In this document: positions 23,011 through 31,044 of the stretch, piece by piece
Layout: each line of letters begins with the position of its first letter
Position numbering within the stretch: position 1 is the first letter of the stretch
Source of the DNA: an uncultured Collinsella sp.
Lineage (GTDB): Bacteria; Actinomycetota; Coriobacteriia; Coriobacteriales; Coriobacteriaceae
DNA length: 47,883 bases
Direction of reading: 5' to 3'
Assembly (NCBI GenBank): GCA_900547765.1
Contig: URIA01000011.1
Location: 1-47,883 of the forward strand
Translations under genes and position numbers: made by a program
Notes under the pieces: generated by a model
Databases searched by the model: none
The model's input: only the letters and a program-made list of their open reading frames with translations
Told to the model about the DNA's origin: nothing

Positions 23011-24201
23011 GTGCATTATCGCGTTGACCCCAAAAGCGGCAACCGTATCTCGGCGTTGGGGCTGGGCTGCATGAGGTTTCCCGGTGCGCCGGGACGCCCG
23101 GATGCGAAGGCAGCCGACGCCATCATTTCCCGTGCGGTGGAGCAGGGGATTAATTATCTGGACACCGCGTATCTCTATCCCGGTAACGAGGTGTGCGTGG
23201 GCGCCTCGCTTGAGCGCTTGGGGCTGCGTGACCGGGTGTTGCTGGCGACTAAGTTGCCGCATGCTTCGTGCAAGTGCGCGGAAGATTTCGACCGGTTCTT
23301 CGACGAGCAACTGCGCCGCCTGCAGACCGACCATATCGACTATTACCTTATGCACAACATTACCTCGCCCGCCCAGTGGGAGCGCTTGGTGGCACTGGGC
23401 ATCGAGGACTGGATTGCGCGCCAAAAGGCTGCGGGGCGTATCCGCCAGATCGGCTTTTCGTACCACGGCAGCGCGGCGGACTTCCTCACGATGCTCGATG
23501 CGTATGACTGGGATTTTTGCCAGATCCAGTACAACTATGCCGGCGAGCGCTACCAGGCGGGAACGGCGGGGCTCTTGGCCGCTGCCGAGCGCGGGCTCGC
23601 GGTGTTTGTGATGGAGCCGCTGTTGGGCGGACGACTGGCGGGCAAGCTGCCGCCGCGGGCTCGCGCCGTGCTCGATGAGGCGCACGACCCACATTTGCAT
23701 ACGCCTGCCGCATGGGGGCTTTCGTGGGTTTGGAACCATCCACAGGTGACGATGCTGCTTTCGGGCATGACCGATACCGCGCAGGTGGATGAGAACGCGG
23801 CGCTGGCAGATCGCGCGCTGCCGGACTCGATGTCAACAGGCCAGCTCGATACCATCGCGCATGTGCTGGAAGAGTTTGAGAAATCGAATCGTGTGCCCTG
23901 CACGGGTTGCGGTTACTGTATGCCGTGTCCCAAGGGCATCAATATTCCTGGCTGCTTTGCCGCTTACAACGCGAGCTATGCACATAGCTGGTTTACGGGC
24001 ATCTCGCAATACTTTACGGCGAGCGCGGTGCGCACAAGCGAGCCCAAGTTGGTGAGCAATTGCGTCAAATGCGGCAAATGCGCGCGGCACTGCCCGCAGC
24101 ACATCGATATTCCCGAGCGTCTCGACGATGTGCGCCGACGTTTCCAGCCTGGTCCCGTGACGGCCATGCTTAAAGTCTTCGGCAAAACTCGCTCCTCATG
24201 A
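23011..24201 (+). CDS. Aldo/keto reductase with C-terminal ferredoxin domain
   Basis: 396 residues, GTG start after GGAGGGG. Residues ~1-300 form an aldo/keto reductase barrel: LGLGCMRFPG, the catalytic Asp/Tyr in YLDTAYLYPGNE, and the Lys of LLATKLPH. The C-terminal ~100 residues carry two [4Fe-4S] motifs, CTGCGYCMPCPKGINIPGC (19 residues) and CVKCGKCARHCPQHIDIP. This fusion is common in anaerobes and suggests electron transfer between ferredoxin and the flavin- or NAD-linked reduction of an unknown carbonyl. Alone on the plus strand. A hairpin of the covarying family begins at its stop codon. Confidence 0.92.
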   Translation: MHYRVDPKSGNRISALGLGCMRFPGAPGRPDAKAADAIISRAVEQGINYLDTAYLYPGNEVCVGASLERLGLRDRVLLATKLPHASCKCAEDFDRFFDEQLRRLQTDHIDYYLMHNITSPAQWERLVALGIEDWIARQKAAGRIRQIGFSYHGSAADFLTMLDAYDWDFCQIQYNYAGERYQAGTAGLLAAAERGLAVFVMEPLLGGRLAGKLPPRARAVLDEAHDPHLHTPAAWGLSWVWNHPQVTMLLSGMTDTAQVDENAALADRALPDSMSTGQLDTIAHVLEEFEKSNRVPCTGCGYCMPCPKGINIPGCFAAYNASYAHSWFTGISQYFTASAVRTSEPKLVSNCVKCGKCARHCPQHIDIPERLDDVRRRFQPGPVTAMLKVFGKTRSS

Positions 24202-24286
24202 CCCTTTTATATCTTGTGATGGAATAGTTCCTGTTTGCGGCAGAATAAGGCATCAACAGGAACTATTTCACCGCAACTGATGGGAG
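24201..24286. repeat. Covarying leader hairpin, copy 1
   Basis: 22-base arms 24214-24235 and 24255-24276 pair at 21 of 22 positions (two G-T). Flanks are CCCTTTTATA on the left and CTGAT on the right. The 19-base loop (24236-24254) contains CAGAATAAGGCA. The right arm ends seven bases before the ribosome binding site of the oxidoreductase gene. Copy 2 at 25367-25448 shares flanks, lower stem and loop but has a different upper stem that is still fully paired. Confidence 0.85.
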
Positions 24287-24292
24287 GCTATC

Positions 24293-25312
24293 GTGGGTGA
24301 CCGAGGTTTACGAAATGATTCGCGTGAGGTTCGTTGGGGCATTTTGGGCGCTGGGCAAATTTCTCATCGATTTGCATCGTCGCTCAAGAAGGTCGACGGG
24401 GCACGGCTGGTGGCTGCGGCCGGCCGCACTCCTGCACATGTCGAGGAATTTTCCCGAGCGTTTTCGATCGATGCTGCGCATGGCCATGCCTCGGTCGACG
24501 ATAACGGCAATGCGGCTTATGACGCGCTGATTGCCGACCCCGATGTCGACGCAATCTACTTGGCTCTTCCGCATGGCATGCATACGCGTTGGGCCTGTCG
24601 CGCGCTGCGCGCCGGAAAGGCCGTGCTGTGCGAAAAGCCGGCCGTTTTGAGTGAGGAAGAGGCTCTCTCGATTGCCTCCGCCTCTCGCGAGCGCGGCGTG
24701 CTGTTTATGGAGGCGATGAAGAATCGGTTTTGCCCGATGCGCACTCGCGTGAAGGACTTGCTTGCGTCGGGTGAGCTTGGCCGTATTGTCTCGATTGAAA
24801 GCGTACAAAAGCTCGATTACGGCGAGTCTCCTTCGGGCTATCTGCTTGATCCGTTGCAGGGCGGCTGTCTATATGACATGGGCTGCTATGCAGTCGGTTG
24901 GTTTGAGGATTTGCTCGCGGGCGCTTGCGAGGTTTCGTCCCGTGAAGTTCGCTGGCGTGACGTATCGGGCGGTCGCGTCGATTGGGCCGACGAGATCCAT
25001 ATGATCGTCGGCGGTATACCCATTCATATGGTGTGCGACGGCGAAGCAACATATGAAAGCCGCTTAACGATTGCCTGTGAGCGGGGCTCGTTGGAAATCG
25101 AGCGGCTCCATCGCCCCGAGCTCGCTCATGTGAAGTATTCCGACGGTCGAGTACTCGAAATCGATACACCATTTGAGGTCGATGATTTTTACGGCGAGGC
25201 GTCGCATGCGACGCAGCTCATTCAGACGGGGAAACTCGAAAGCCCCATCATGTCCCTAGCCGCCACACAGCGCTGCGCACGCATCATCGATGCGATTCGT
25301 TTGAAACTTTAG
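24293..25312 (+). CDS. Gfo/Idh/MocA-family oxidoreductase (dihydrodiol dehydrogenase-like)
   Basis: 339 residues, GTG start, GGGAGG seven bases upstream. Rossmann fold at VRWGILGAGQISHRFASSL; the family's catalytic Lys lies in GKAVLCEKPAVLSEEEAL. The C-terminal domain contains GGCLYDMGCYAVGWF, the block expected in the dihydrodiol/D-xylose dehydrogenase branch. Substrate unknown. The gene follows hairpin copy 1 directly and is followed by hairpin copy 2, so it is probably a separate unit. Confidence 0.9.
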   Translation: MGDRGLRNDSREVRWGILGAGQISHRFASSLKKVDGARLVAAAGRTPAHVEEFSRAFSIDAAHGHASVDDNGNAAYDALIADPDVDAIYLALPHGMHTRWACRALRAGKAVLCEKPAVLSEEEALSIASASRERGVLFMEAMKNRFCPMRTRVKDLLASGELGRIVSIESVQKLDYGESPSGYLLDPLQGGCLYDMGCYAVGWFEDLLAGACEVSSREVRWRDVSGGRVDWADEIHMIVGGIPIHMVCDGEATYESRLTIACERGSLEIERLHRPELAHVKYSDGRVLEIDTPFEVDDFYGEASHATQLIQTGKLESPIMSLAATQRCARIIDAIRLKL

Positions 25313-25366
25313 GGCGTGGGGGCATGGCACCAGCGCTTGGAATGCCTGGAGGCCTTTGTCCCTGAT

Positions 25367-25448
25367 GCCCCTTTTATAACTTGCGGTGGAATACGGTCTG
25401 TTTGCGCCAAAATAGGGCACCAATAGACCGTATTTCACCGCAACTGAT
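25367..25448. repeat. Covarying leader hairpin, copy 2
   Basis: 22-base arms 25381-25402 and 25422-25443 pair at all positions (two G-T). The left flank CCCCTTTTATA and right flank CTGAT are the same as in copy 1. Four consecutive base pairs in the upper stem differ from copy 1 on both arms with pairing kept (GTTC/GAAC against CGGT/ACCG). The right arm ends seven bases before GGGAG of the endonuclease IV gene. Confidence 0.85.
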
Positions 25449-25463
25449 AAGGGAGAGCTGGAG

Positions 25464-26330
25464 ATGCTGACGATCGGGTGTCATCTTTCGACGACGAAGG
25501 GCTATCGGGCGATGGGGGAGACGGCGCTATCCATTGGCGCCAACACCTTTGCATTCTTTACGCGCAACCCGCGTGGCGGCAAGGCGAAAGATCTTGACAT
25601 GGATGATGTGGCGGCCCTGCGTGACCTTATGGCGCAAAATGATTTTGGCCCACTCGTGGCGCATGCCCCGTATACGTATAACCCCTGTTCGGCCAAAGAG
25701 CGGGCGCGCGAGTTTGCCCTGGAGGCCATGGCAGAGGACCTGCGGCGCATGGAGGCGCTGCCCGGCAACTACTACAACTTCCATCCCGGTGCGCATGTGG
25801 GGCAGGGCTCCGACGCCGGCATTCAGATGATTGTCGACACCCTGTGCCAGGTGATGTTTGAGGGCCAGCAGACGACGGTGCTGCTCGAGACCATGGCCGG
25901 CAAGGGTACCGAGGTGGGCCGCAGCTTTGAGGAGCTGGCGTGCATTATCGAGGGCGTTGCCGCTAAGTGCCCAGAGCTGTCCGATAAGCTGGGCGTTTGT
26001 TTGGACACCTGCCATGTGAGCGATGCCGGCTACGACATCATCCATGATCTGGACGGCGTACTCGACGAGTTCGACCGCGTGGTGGGTATCGATCGCTTGC
26101 ATGCCGTACACATCAACGATTCGAAGAACCCTTGTGGCGCCCATAAAGATCGTCACGAGTGCATCGGCAAGGGATACCTTGGCAGCGAGGAATTTGGTGG
26201 CGGTATGCAGGTTATGCAGAATATTGTATCGAATGGCCACTTGCGTTCGCTGCCGTTTATTTTGGAGACTCCGAACGAACTTGCAGGTTATGCAGCTGAA
26301 ATTAGACTATTAAGGTCATTGCAGCAGTAA
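25464..26330 (+). CDS. nfo: Endonuclease IV (AP endonuclease)
   Basis: Cuts DNA at abasic sites in base excision repair. The 288-residue protein has the AP endonuclease 2 family pattern. Zinc ligands are visible in AHAPY, YNFHPGAHVGQG, LLETMAGKG, CLDTCHVSDAGYD, HINDSKNPCGAHKDRHECIG and ILETPNE. These are the three PROSITE blocks of the family in the correct order. GGGAGAG lies before the ATG. The leader carries hairpin copy 2, shared with the preceding oxidoreductase gene. Confidence 0.95.
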   Translation: MLTIGCHLSTTKGYRAMGETALSIGANTFAFFTRNPRGGKAKDLDMDDVAALRDLMAQNDFGPLVAHAPYTYNPCSAKERAREFALEAMAEDLRRMEALPGNYYNFHPGAHVGQGSDAGIQMIVDTLCQVMFEGQQTTVLLETMAGKGTEVGRSFEELACIIEGVAAKCPELSDKLGVCLDTCHVSDAGYDIIHDLDGVLDEFDRVVGIDRLHAVHINDSKNPCGAHKDRHECIGKGYLGSEEFGGGMQVMQNIVSNGHLRSLPFILETPNELAGYAAEIRLLRSLQQ

Positions 26331-26391
26331 TGACTGTCACAAAGTAGAGTATTCCATTCACGTTATGGGTTTGTTTCAATCAGTTTTCTCA

Positions 26392-26420
26392 TTGCAGATT
26401 CGTAATTCCGGGTGCATAAT
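26392..26420 (+). promoter_or_regulatory. Promoter of the amino acid ABC operon
   Basis: TTGCAG (26392-26397), 17-base spacer, CATAAT (26415-26420). The leader between it and the start contains the inverted repeat GACCTC/GAGGTC (26439-26460) just before the ribosome binding site. Confidence 0.65.
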
Positions 26421-26477
26421 AGCCAACAGTTTTTGCAGACCTCTGAATCAAACGAGGTCACCGGAAGGAGACTGATT

Positions 26478-27338
26478 ATGAAGCTGAAGAAGCTTGGCGC
26501 ATTTGCCGCCACGGGTGCTATGGCACTCGCCCTTGCTCTGACGGGCTGCGGTTCGTCCAACGCCACCTCTGGTTCTGATGCCGGTTCCAGCAGCTCTGAC
26601 GACGCTAAGGTCGAGAAGGTCGACGGCTCCAAGGAGTACGCGCTCGTCAAGGACGGCACGCTGACCGTCGGCACCTCTGCCGAGTACGCGCCGTTTGAGT
26701 ACAAGGATGACAACGGCGACTACCAGGGCTTTGACCTTGAGCTCATCAAGGCTATCGGTGACAAGCTGGGTCTGGATGTCGAGTACGTCAACAATGACTT
26801 TGACACGCTGGTTCCGGGCGTCGCTTCGGGCGCCAAGTATGACGTTTCCATCGCGGCTATCACCGACACGCCCGAGCGTGAGAAGGAAGTCACTTTCTCC
26901 GATTCCTACTACATGGACGATCAGGCTATCGTGACCAAGGTCGATAACACCGACATCACGGCCGACAACTACAGCGAGAAGCTCAACAACGCCGACGCTA
27001 CCATCATCGTTCAGTCTGGCTCGACCGCCGAGGCCTTTGCCCAGGAGAACTTCCCCAAGGCCAAGATCGTCCCCTACAAGGACGCCACCGAGTGCTTCAG
27101 CGCCCTGCAGTCCGATAAGGGCGACGCCGTAGTCACCAACCGCTCCGTTGCCAGCCAGCTGACCGCCGAGCAGTTCAACACCTGCCAGACCATCAAGCAG
27201 ATCAGCACCGGCGAGGAGTACGCCATCGCCATCAACCAGGGCAACACCAAGCTCAAGGACGACATCAACCAGGCTATCAAGGACCTGACCGACGACGGTA
27301 CCGTCGACGCCCTCATGGCTAAGTACAATATCAAGTAA
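26478..27338 (+). CDS. Polar amino acid ABC transporter, substrate-binding lipoprotein
   Basis: 286 residues. Signal peptide with lipobox LTGC (Cys about residue 24), then a Ser/Asp-rich linker and a type II periplasmic-binding fold (SBP family 3): LTVGTSAEYAPFEYKDDNGDYQGFDLELIKAI is the classic opening (shown in part as SAEYAPFEYKDDNGDYQGFD), AITDTPEREKEVTFSDSYY the second block. It captures a polar amino acid outside the membrane and delivers it to the permease encoded next. AAGGAG ten bases upstream of the ATG. A hairpin directly after the gene (27361-27388) likely raises its level over that of the permease. Confidence 0.94.
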   Translation: MKLKKLGAFAATGAMALALALTGCGSSNATSGSDAGSSSSDDAKVEKVDGSKEYALVKDGTLTVGTSAEYAPFEYKDDNGDYQGFDLELIKAIGDKLGLDVEYVNNDFDTLVPGVASGAKYDVSIAAITDTPEREKEVTFSDSYYMDDQAIVTKVDNTDITADNYSEKLNNADATIIVQSGSTAEAFAQENFPKAKIVPYKDATECFSALQSDKGDAVVTNRSVASQLTAEQFNTCQTIKQISTGEEYAIAINQGNTKLKDDINQAIKDLTDDGTVDALMAKYNIK

Positions 27339-27360
27339 AATAACTACTTGATTGCGCGCG

Positions 27361-27391
27361 GGCCCTTTCCGTTTTGGCGGAAAGGGCCTTT
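27361..27391 (+). terminator. Attenuating hairpin between binding protein and permease genes
   Basis: A perfect 11-bp stem, GGCCCTTTCCG (27361-27371) / CGGAAAGGGCC (27378-27388), then TTTGCG. Partial termination here would give more binding protein than membrane complex. Confidence 0.8.
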
Positions 27392-27456
27392 GCGCTTCTC
27401 TTGACGGAGAGCGTTTCCGTCTCGTTTTGCCGGCAACTTCTACGATAGGAGCCACC

Positions 27457-28818
27457 TTGTCTCGACTGAACAAAGGGGCCGCGGAGCAGCGTTTTCCACT
27501 GCCCTCGATGCTCCAAAAGCTGGCCTGTGCCCTGGCTGTGGCGCTCGCCCTGGTATGCGCGGGGGCATATGCGCCCACGACCGCCCAGGCGCTTGAGACC
27601 GCAAAGATTACCGCCCGACCCAATACCGGTTCGGGTAGCGATGTGGTCGGCGGCACCGAGACGCGCATCACTTGGGAAGTTCAGGCCGATGCCGACGAGG
27701 AGCTGAGCGGTCTTTCGCTGACGTTTGTCGACGGCACGACGTTTGGTACCGATGACACGCGATTGACGATGCTCTCGGGCGAGGACCTCATGGATCGTAC
27801 GCCCATGAAGCCCACGTGCAAGGCTGACGGCCAGACGCTCAAGATTGACTTTGGCGAGACGGCGCCTGCCGGCGGCTATTTCCGCGTCGAGGTTTACGGT
27901 GTGACGTTTCCCGTCGAGGGCGGCGATGAGGCCTTTAGCGGCACCTATACGCTCGCCGACGGTTCGACCAAGAAGATCTCCAAGATTCCGTCGGTGGAGA
28001 TCAAGGGCGTGACGGCCTTCGATAACTTCCTGGCCGACCTTAAGGAGCAGCCGTGGGTCGAGGCGTGGAACTCCAATATGTTCCTGCGCCTGTTCCTGAA
28101 CCCGGTCATTTTGGTCCAGAGCCTGCCGATCGTCTTCAAGGGCTTCCTTATGTCGCTTTCGATCGTGCTCGTGGCGTTTCCGCTGGCAATTCCCTTTGGC
28201 TTTGCCCTGTCGCTTATGCGCATCTCCAAGTCGCGCATCCTGCGCTGCCTCGCCGGCATCTACGTGAATATCATTCGCGGTACGCCGGCGTTCCTGCAGA
28301 TCTACATCGCGTTCTTTGGCCTGCCGTTGGCCGGCGTCAAGGTGGACGACTATGTTTTGGGCGTTATCGTCATGGCCATGAACTCGTCTGCGTACCTGTG
28401 CGAGATCTTCCGTGCCGGTATTCAATCGATCCCCAAGGGCCAAAACGAGGCTGCTCGCTCTCTGGGCATGAATGCCTTCCAGACACTGCTCTACGTTATG
28501 ATTCCGCAGACGTTCCGCAATGTCCTGCCTACGCTGACCAGTGAGTTCATCCTGCTTTACAAGGATACGTCGCTGCTCGCGGCCGTGGGCGTGGTCGAGA
28601 TCGTCATGAACGCCCGCACCATCGTGGCCACGACGGGCTCCATCACGCCGTATGTGGTTGCCGCCCTGTTCTACCTGGTCATCACCCTGCCGCTTGCGCG
28701 CTTGGTGAGTGGTCTTGAGGCGAGACTGCTGGGGACGGCCGAAACCAAAAAGAAGCGTCCCACCAAGAGCGCCGGACAGGTCGTCGCGACGCCCGCCGAT
28801 CATATTGCCGGTCTGTAA
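27457..28818 (+). CDS. Amino acid ABC permease with N-terminal extracytoplasmic domain
   Basis: 453 residues; TTG start chosen because TAGGAG lies six bases upstream. The N-terminus is a signal-like helix (LACALAVALALVCAGAY). About 150 residues of beta-rich, Gly/Thr-rich sequence follow, with no membrane helix. From about residue 200 comes a normal polar-amino-acid permease: helices and the EAA loop NEAARSLGMNAFQTLLYVMI, which contacts the ATPase. Usual permeases of this family have 220-250 residues, so the outer domain is an addition. It is not a binding protein of SBP type, since a separate one is encoded upstream. The ATPase gene begins 13 bases downstream. Confidence 0.9.
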   Translation: MSRLNKGAAEQRFPLPSMLQKLACALAVALALVCAGAYAPTTAQALETAKITARPNTGSGSDVVGGTETRITWEVQADADEELSGLSLTFVDGTTFGTDDTRLTMLSGEDLMDRTPMKPTCKADGQTLKIDFGETAPAGGYFRVEVYGVTFPVEGGDEAFSGTYTLADGSTKKISKIPSVEIKGVTAFDNFLADLKEQPWVEAWNSNMFLRLFLNPVILVQSLPIVFKGFLMSLSIVLVAFPLAIPFGFALSLMRISKSRILRCLAGIYVNIIRGTPAFLQIYIAFFGLPLAGVKVDDYVLGVIVMAMNSSAYLCEIFRAGIQSIPKGQNEAARSLGMNAFQTLLYVMIPQTFRNVLPTLTSEFILLYKDTSLLAAVGVVEIVMNARTIVATTGSITPYVVAALFYLVITLPLARLVSGLEARLLGTAETKKKRPTKSAGQVVATPADHIAGL

Positions 28819-28830
28819 GGAGGTTCTATC

Positions 28831-29583
28831 ATGAGCGAAACCAATAACTCGAACGAGGTCGTCGTCAGCATCAAGAACCTCCAGAAGGCCTTTGGCGATA
28901 ACGTGGTCCTGCGCGACATCGATCTGGATGTGCACAAGGGTGAGGTCGTTGTGGTCTTGGGCCCCTCGGGCTCGGGCAAGTCGACGATGCTTCGCTGCAT
29001 CAATCGTCTGGAGCATCCCACGAGTGGCTCGATTGTCGTTGAGGGTGTGGACGTGTGCGCCAAGGGCGTCGACCTTAACAAGGTGCGCACGCATCTGGGT
29101 ATGGTGTTCCAGCAGTTCAATTTGTTCCCGCACCTGTCAGTCAAAAAGAACGTCATGCTTGCGCAGCAGAAGGTGCTCAAGCGCAGCAAGGAAGAGGCCG
29201 AGAAGATTGCCGTCGAGGAGCTGACCAAGGTCGGTCTTGCCGAGCGTATCGACTTTATGCCGAGCCAGCTCTCGGGCGGCCAGCAGCAGCGCGTTGCCAT
29301 CGCCCGCGCCCTGTCGATGAACCCGCACGTCATGCTCTTTGACGAGGCCACCTCGGCGCTCGACCCCGAGCTCGTGCGCGACGTCCTGGGCGTCATGCGC
29401 GACTTGGCGCGCGAAGGCATGACCATGATCGTCGTGACGCACGAGATGGGCTTTGCCCGCGATGTCGCCGACCGCGTCGTCTTTATGGACGGCGGCGTCA
29501 TTGTGGAAGAGGGTACGCCGAGCGAGGTCTTCGACCACCCCAAGAGCGAGCGCACCAAGGCGTTCTTGGGCAATATTTCGTAG
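28831..29583 (+). CDS. Polar amino acid ABC transporter ATPase
   Basis: 250 residues, the usual size for GlnQ-type subunits. Walker A GPSGSGKST, Q-loop MVFQQFNLFPHLSV, signature LSGGQQQRVAIARAL, Walker B VMLFDEATSALDPE and the switch His of VVTHEMGFARDVAD are all intact. AAGGAGG lies eight bases before the ATG. It powers the permease encoded upstream. The operon ends at a strong hairpin. Confidence 0.96.
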   Translation: MSETNNSNEVVVSIKNLQKAFGDNVVLRDIDLDVHKGEVVVVLGPSGSGKSTMLRCINRLEHPTSGSIVVEGVDVCAKGVDLNKVRTHLGMVFQQFNLFPHLSVKKNVMLAQQKVLKRSKEEAEKIAVEELTKVGLAERIDFMPSQLSGGQQQRVAIARALSMNPHVMLFDEATSALDPELVRDVLGVMRDLAREGMTMIVVTHEMGFARDVADRVVFMDGGVIVEEGTPSEVFDHPKSERTKAFLGNIS

Positions 29584-29604
29584 CCGGTTGATGTAACTGC
29601 CGTT

Positions 29605-29650
29605 ACAAAAGAGCGGGGGCTGGACTTGAATCCAGCCCCCGCTCTTTTGT
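29605..29650. terminator. Bidirectional terminator, 20-bp stem
   Basis: ACAAAAGAGCGGGGGCTGGA (29605-29624) is perfectly complementary to 29631-29650. A-runs and T-runs on both sides allow it to end the ABC operon (plus) and the flavodoxin gene (minus). Confidence 0.93.
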
Positions 29651-29699
29651 AGGGATGGGGATGCGCTGTGATACAGGCTCTTTTGGAGGCCTGGTTTCG

Positions 29700-30119
29700 T
29701 TACGCGAGCTCGGCTCCGAGAGCCTTGCAGGCGGCCTCGCCCTCATCGTCGGGCGCATCGTAGCAAATGACGGAGTCCACGACGTTGACGCCGGCCTCGT
29801 CGGCGTCGGCCTTCCAGTTGTCCATCCACTCGCCCTCGGCCCACGAATAGGAGCCAAAGAGGACGACCTTCTTGTCGCCGAGGGTCTCCTTGACCTCGTC
29901 CCACATAGGCTGAAACTCGTCATACTCAAGCTCCTCGGAGCCCATGGCGGGGCAGCCGAAGGCGAAGGCATCATATTCGGCGGCCTTGTCGGCAGAGAAG
30001 TCGGCGCAGGGGATGACCTCAGTCTCGGCACCCGCGGACGTGGCGCCTTCGGCGACGAGGTTTGCCATGGCCTCGGTGTTGCCCGTGCCGCTCCAGTAGA
30101 CGACGGCGATCTTGCTCAT
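29700..30119 (-). CDS. Flavodoxin
   Basis: A 139-residue short-chain FMN electron carrier. The phosphate-binding loop is VVYWSGTGNTEAMANLV at the N-terminus. AFGCPAMGSEELEYDEF and VVLFGSYSWAEGEWMDNW are the two loops that flank the isoalloxazine ring. It can replace ferredoxin when iron is scarce. AAAGGA lies before the ATG. It follows the DUF3793 gene by 46 bases on the same strand, so the two are probably cotranscribed. Confidence 0.95.
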   Translation of the reverse strand: MSKIAVVYWSGTGNTEAMANLVAEGATSAGAETEVIPCADFSADKAAEYDAFAFGCPAMGSEELEYDEFQPMWDEVKETLGDKKVVLFGSYSWAEGEWMDNWKADADEAGVNVVDSVICYDAPDDEGEAACKALGAELA

Positions 30120-30165
30120 GTTGAGTCCTTTCAGTTGTGCGGCAGGTTGCCGCGGCTTCTATGTT

Positions 30166-30870
30166 CTATCGGGTTGCCTGGGCAAGTTGCGCCAAGCTGC
30201 AGCCCTGCTGATAGACAAAGGTGAGGTATTGAGTGCAAGCGCGGTAGGCGTCAAACATCGCAAGCGCTTGCTCGACATCCGTGTAGACCTTCCAAGCTCC
30301 AAAGACCTTGTAGTTCTCGCCGCGCTGGACGATAAACTCGTGCACGTCGTCGTAGGGATATCCAAGGAAGTAGCCTATTTCGTGCGGAAACTCGCAGGTG
30401 CAGTCGTTGCTGCAGCTAGCTTGCTGGGGTAGTGCGCATCGAGTCTGGCTACAAGCGCATTCCGCGACGTTATTGCTCGCGAGCGTGATGCGTGATGCCA
30501 AATGCACAAGGCATGTCGAAAGGTCTCTCGTGTCGTAGCCTTCCGAGGCGAGCGCTGTTTGGGCGCGAGGGTCTGCGAAATAGGTGGCGAGGCTTTTGGC
30601 TCGGTACACGTACACGAGTGCTCCGCAGGGCCGCCAGACCAAAACACTCAGGTGGATGCCGAGCGGGTCAAGCTCGCGATTGCACTGGGCGATAACGTCG
30701 AGCAGGCGTGCTCGGCGTTCTGCGATGGTTTCGGTTGTGGTCGAGCCGTTCCCGTGGGCGTAGGTGCCTGGATAGGTAAAGAGCGATGCCGGCTTGATGC
30801 CCGCGAGCGTGGGAGAGCAGTTGCGCACGACCGCTGCCTGAAACGTTGGGATGTCTATGGTTCGAGTCAC
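30166..30870 (-). CDS. DUF3793 family protein
   Basis: 234 residues, GTG start after AAGGAGCGCC. The C-terminal part CEFPHEIGYFLGYPYDDVHEF is the family hallmark. The N-terminal ~140 residues (LLDVIAQCNRELDPLGIHLSVLVWRPCGALVYVYR) are typical too (seen as LDPLGIHLSVLVWRPCGALV). DUF3793 genes often sit beside flavodoxin genes in anaerobes, as here; the function is unknown. An internal Cys cluster (ECACSQTRCALPQQASCSND) could bind a metal. A promoter and a DtxR-like half-site upstream point to iron control. Confidence 0.85.
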   Translation of the reverse strand: MTRTIDIPTFQAAVVRNCSPTLAGIKPASLFTYPGTYAHGNGSTTTETIAERRARLLDVIAQCNRELDPLGIHLSVLVWRPCGALVYVYRAKSLATYFADPRAQTALASEGYDTRDLSTCLVHLASRITLASNNVAECACSQTRCALPQQASCSNDCTCEFPHEIGYFLGYPYDDVHEFIVQRGENYKVFGAWKVYTDVEQALAMFDAYRACTQYLTFVYQQGCSLAQLAQATR

Positions 30871-30893
30871 GGCGCTCCTTACGGATCTAAACT

Positions 30894-30936
30894 GTTAGCC
30901 TAGGAAAACTTATACACGAAAGTAAGCCATGGTCAA
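30894..30936 (-). promoter_or_regulatory. Promoter and iron-box-like site for DUF3793-flavodoxin
   Basis: On the minus strand: TTGACC (30936-30931), 16-base spacer, TATAAG (30914-30909). Directly after, TAGGCTAAC (30902-30894) equals one half of the DtxR/IdeR iron box; the other half is poorly kept. The site lies at the expected transcription start, where bound repressor would block the polymerase. Confidence 0.5.
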
Positions 30937-30962
30937 CAAAAAAGTTTGAAGAGGGAAACTAA

Positions 30963-31015
30963 TTGACCGAACAGACATGATTTTGGGTTAAGATGGGGAC
31001 ACCCCATGGGGGTAT
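30963..31015 (+). promoter_or_regulatory. Promoter with CsoR-like copper operator
   Basis: TTGACC (30963-30968) and TTAAGA (30988-30993), spacer 19 bases. ACACCCCATGGGGGTAT (30999-31015) agrees at 14 of 17 positions with the CsoR site of the Bacillus copZA promoter (ATACCCTACGGGGGTAT, from memory). It contains the 10-base palindrome CCCCATGGGG. It lies just downstream of the -10 element. Confidence 0.6.
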
Positions 31016-31044
31016 CTAGATAGTGCTACTTGAAAGGGGAGCGC

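Noticed and set aside
25381..25443. T-box leader before endonuclease IV
   Set aside because: The GCGGTGG of the stem recalls the T-box motif TGGNACCGCG only loosely; no specifier loop or terminator partner is present, and the gene is not an amino acid gene.
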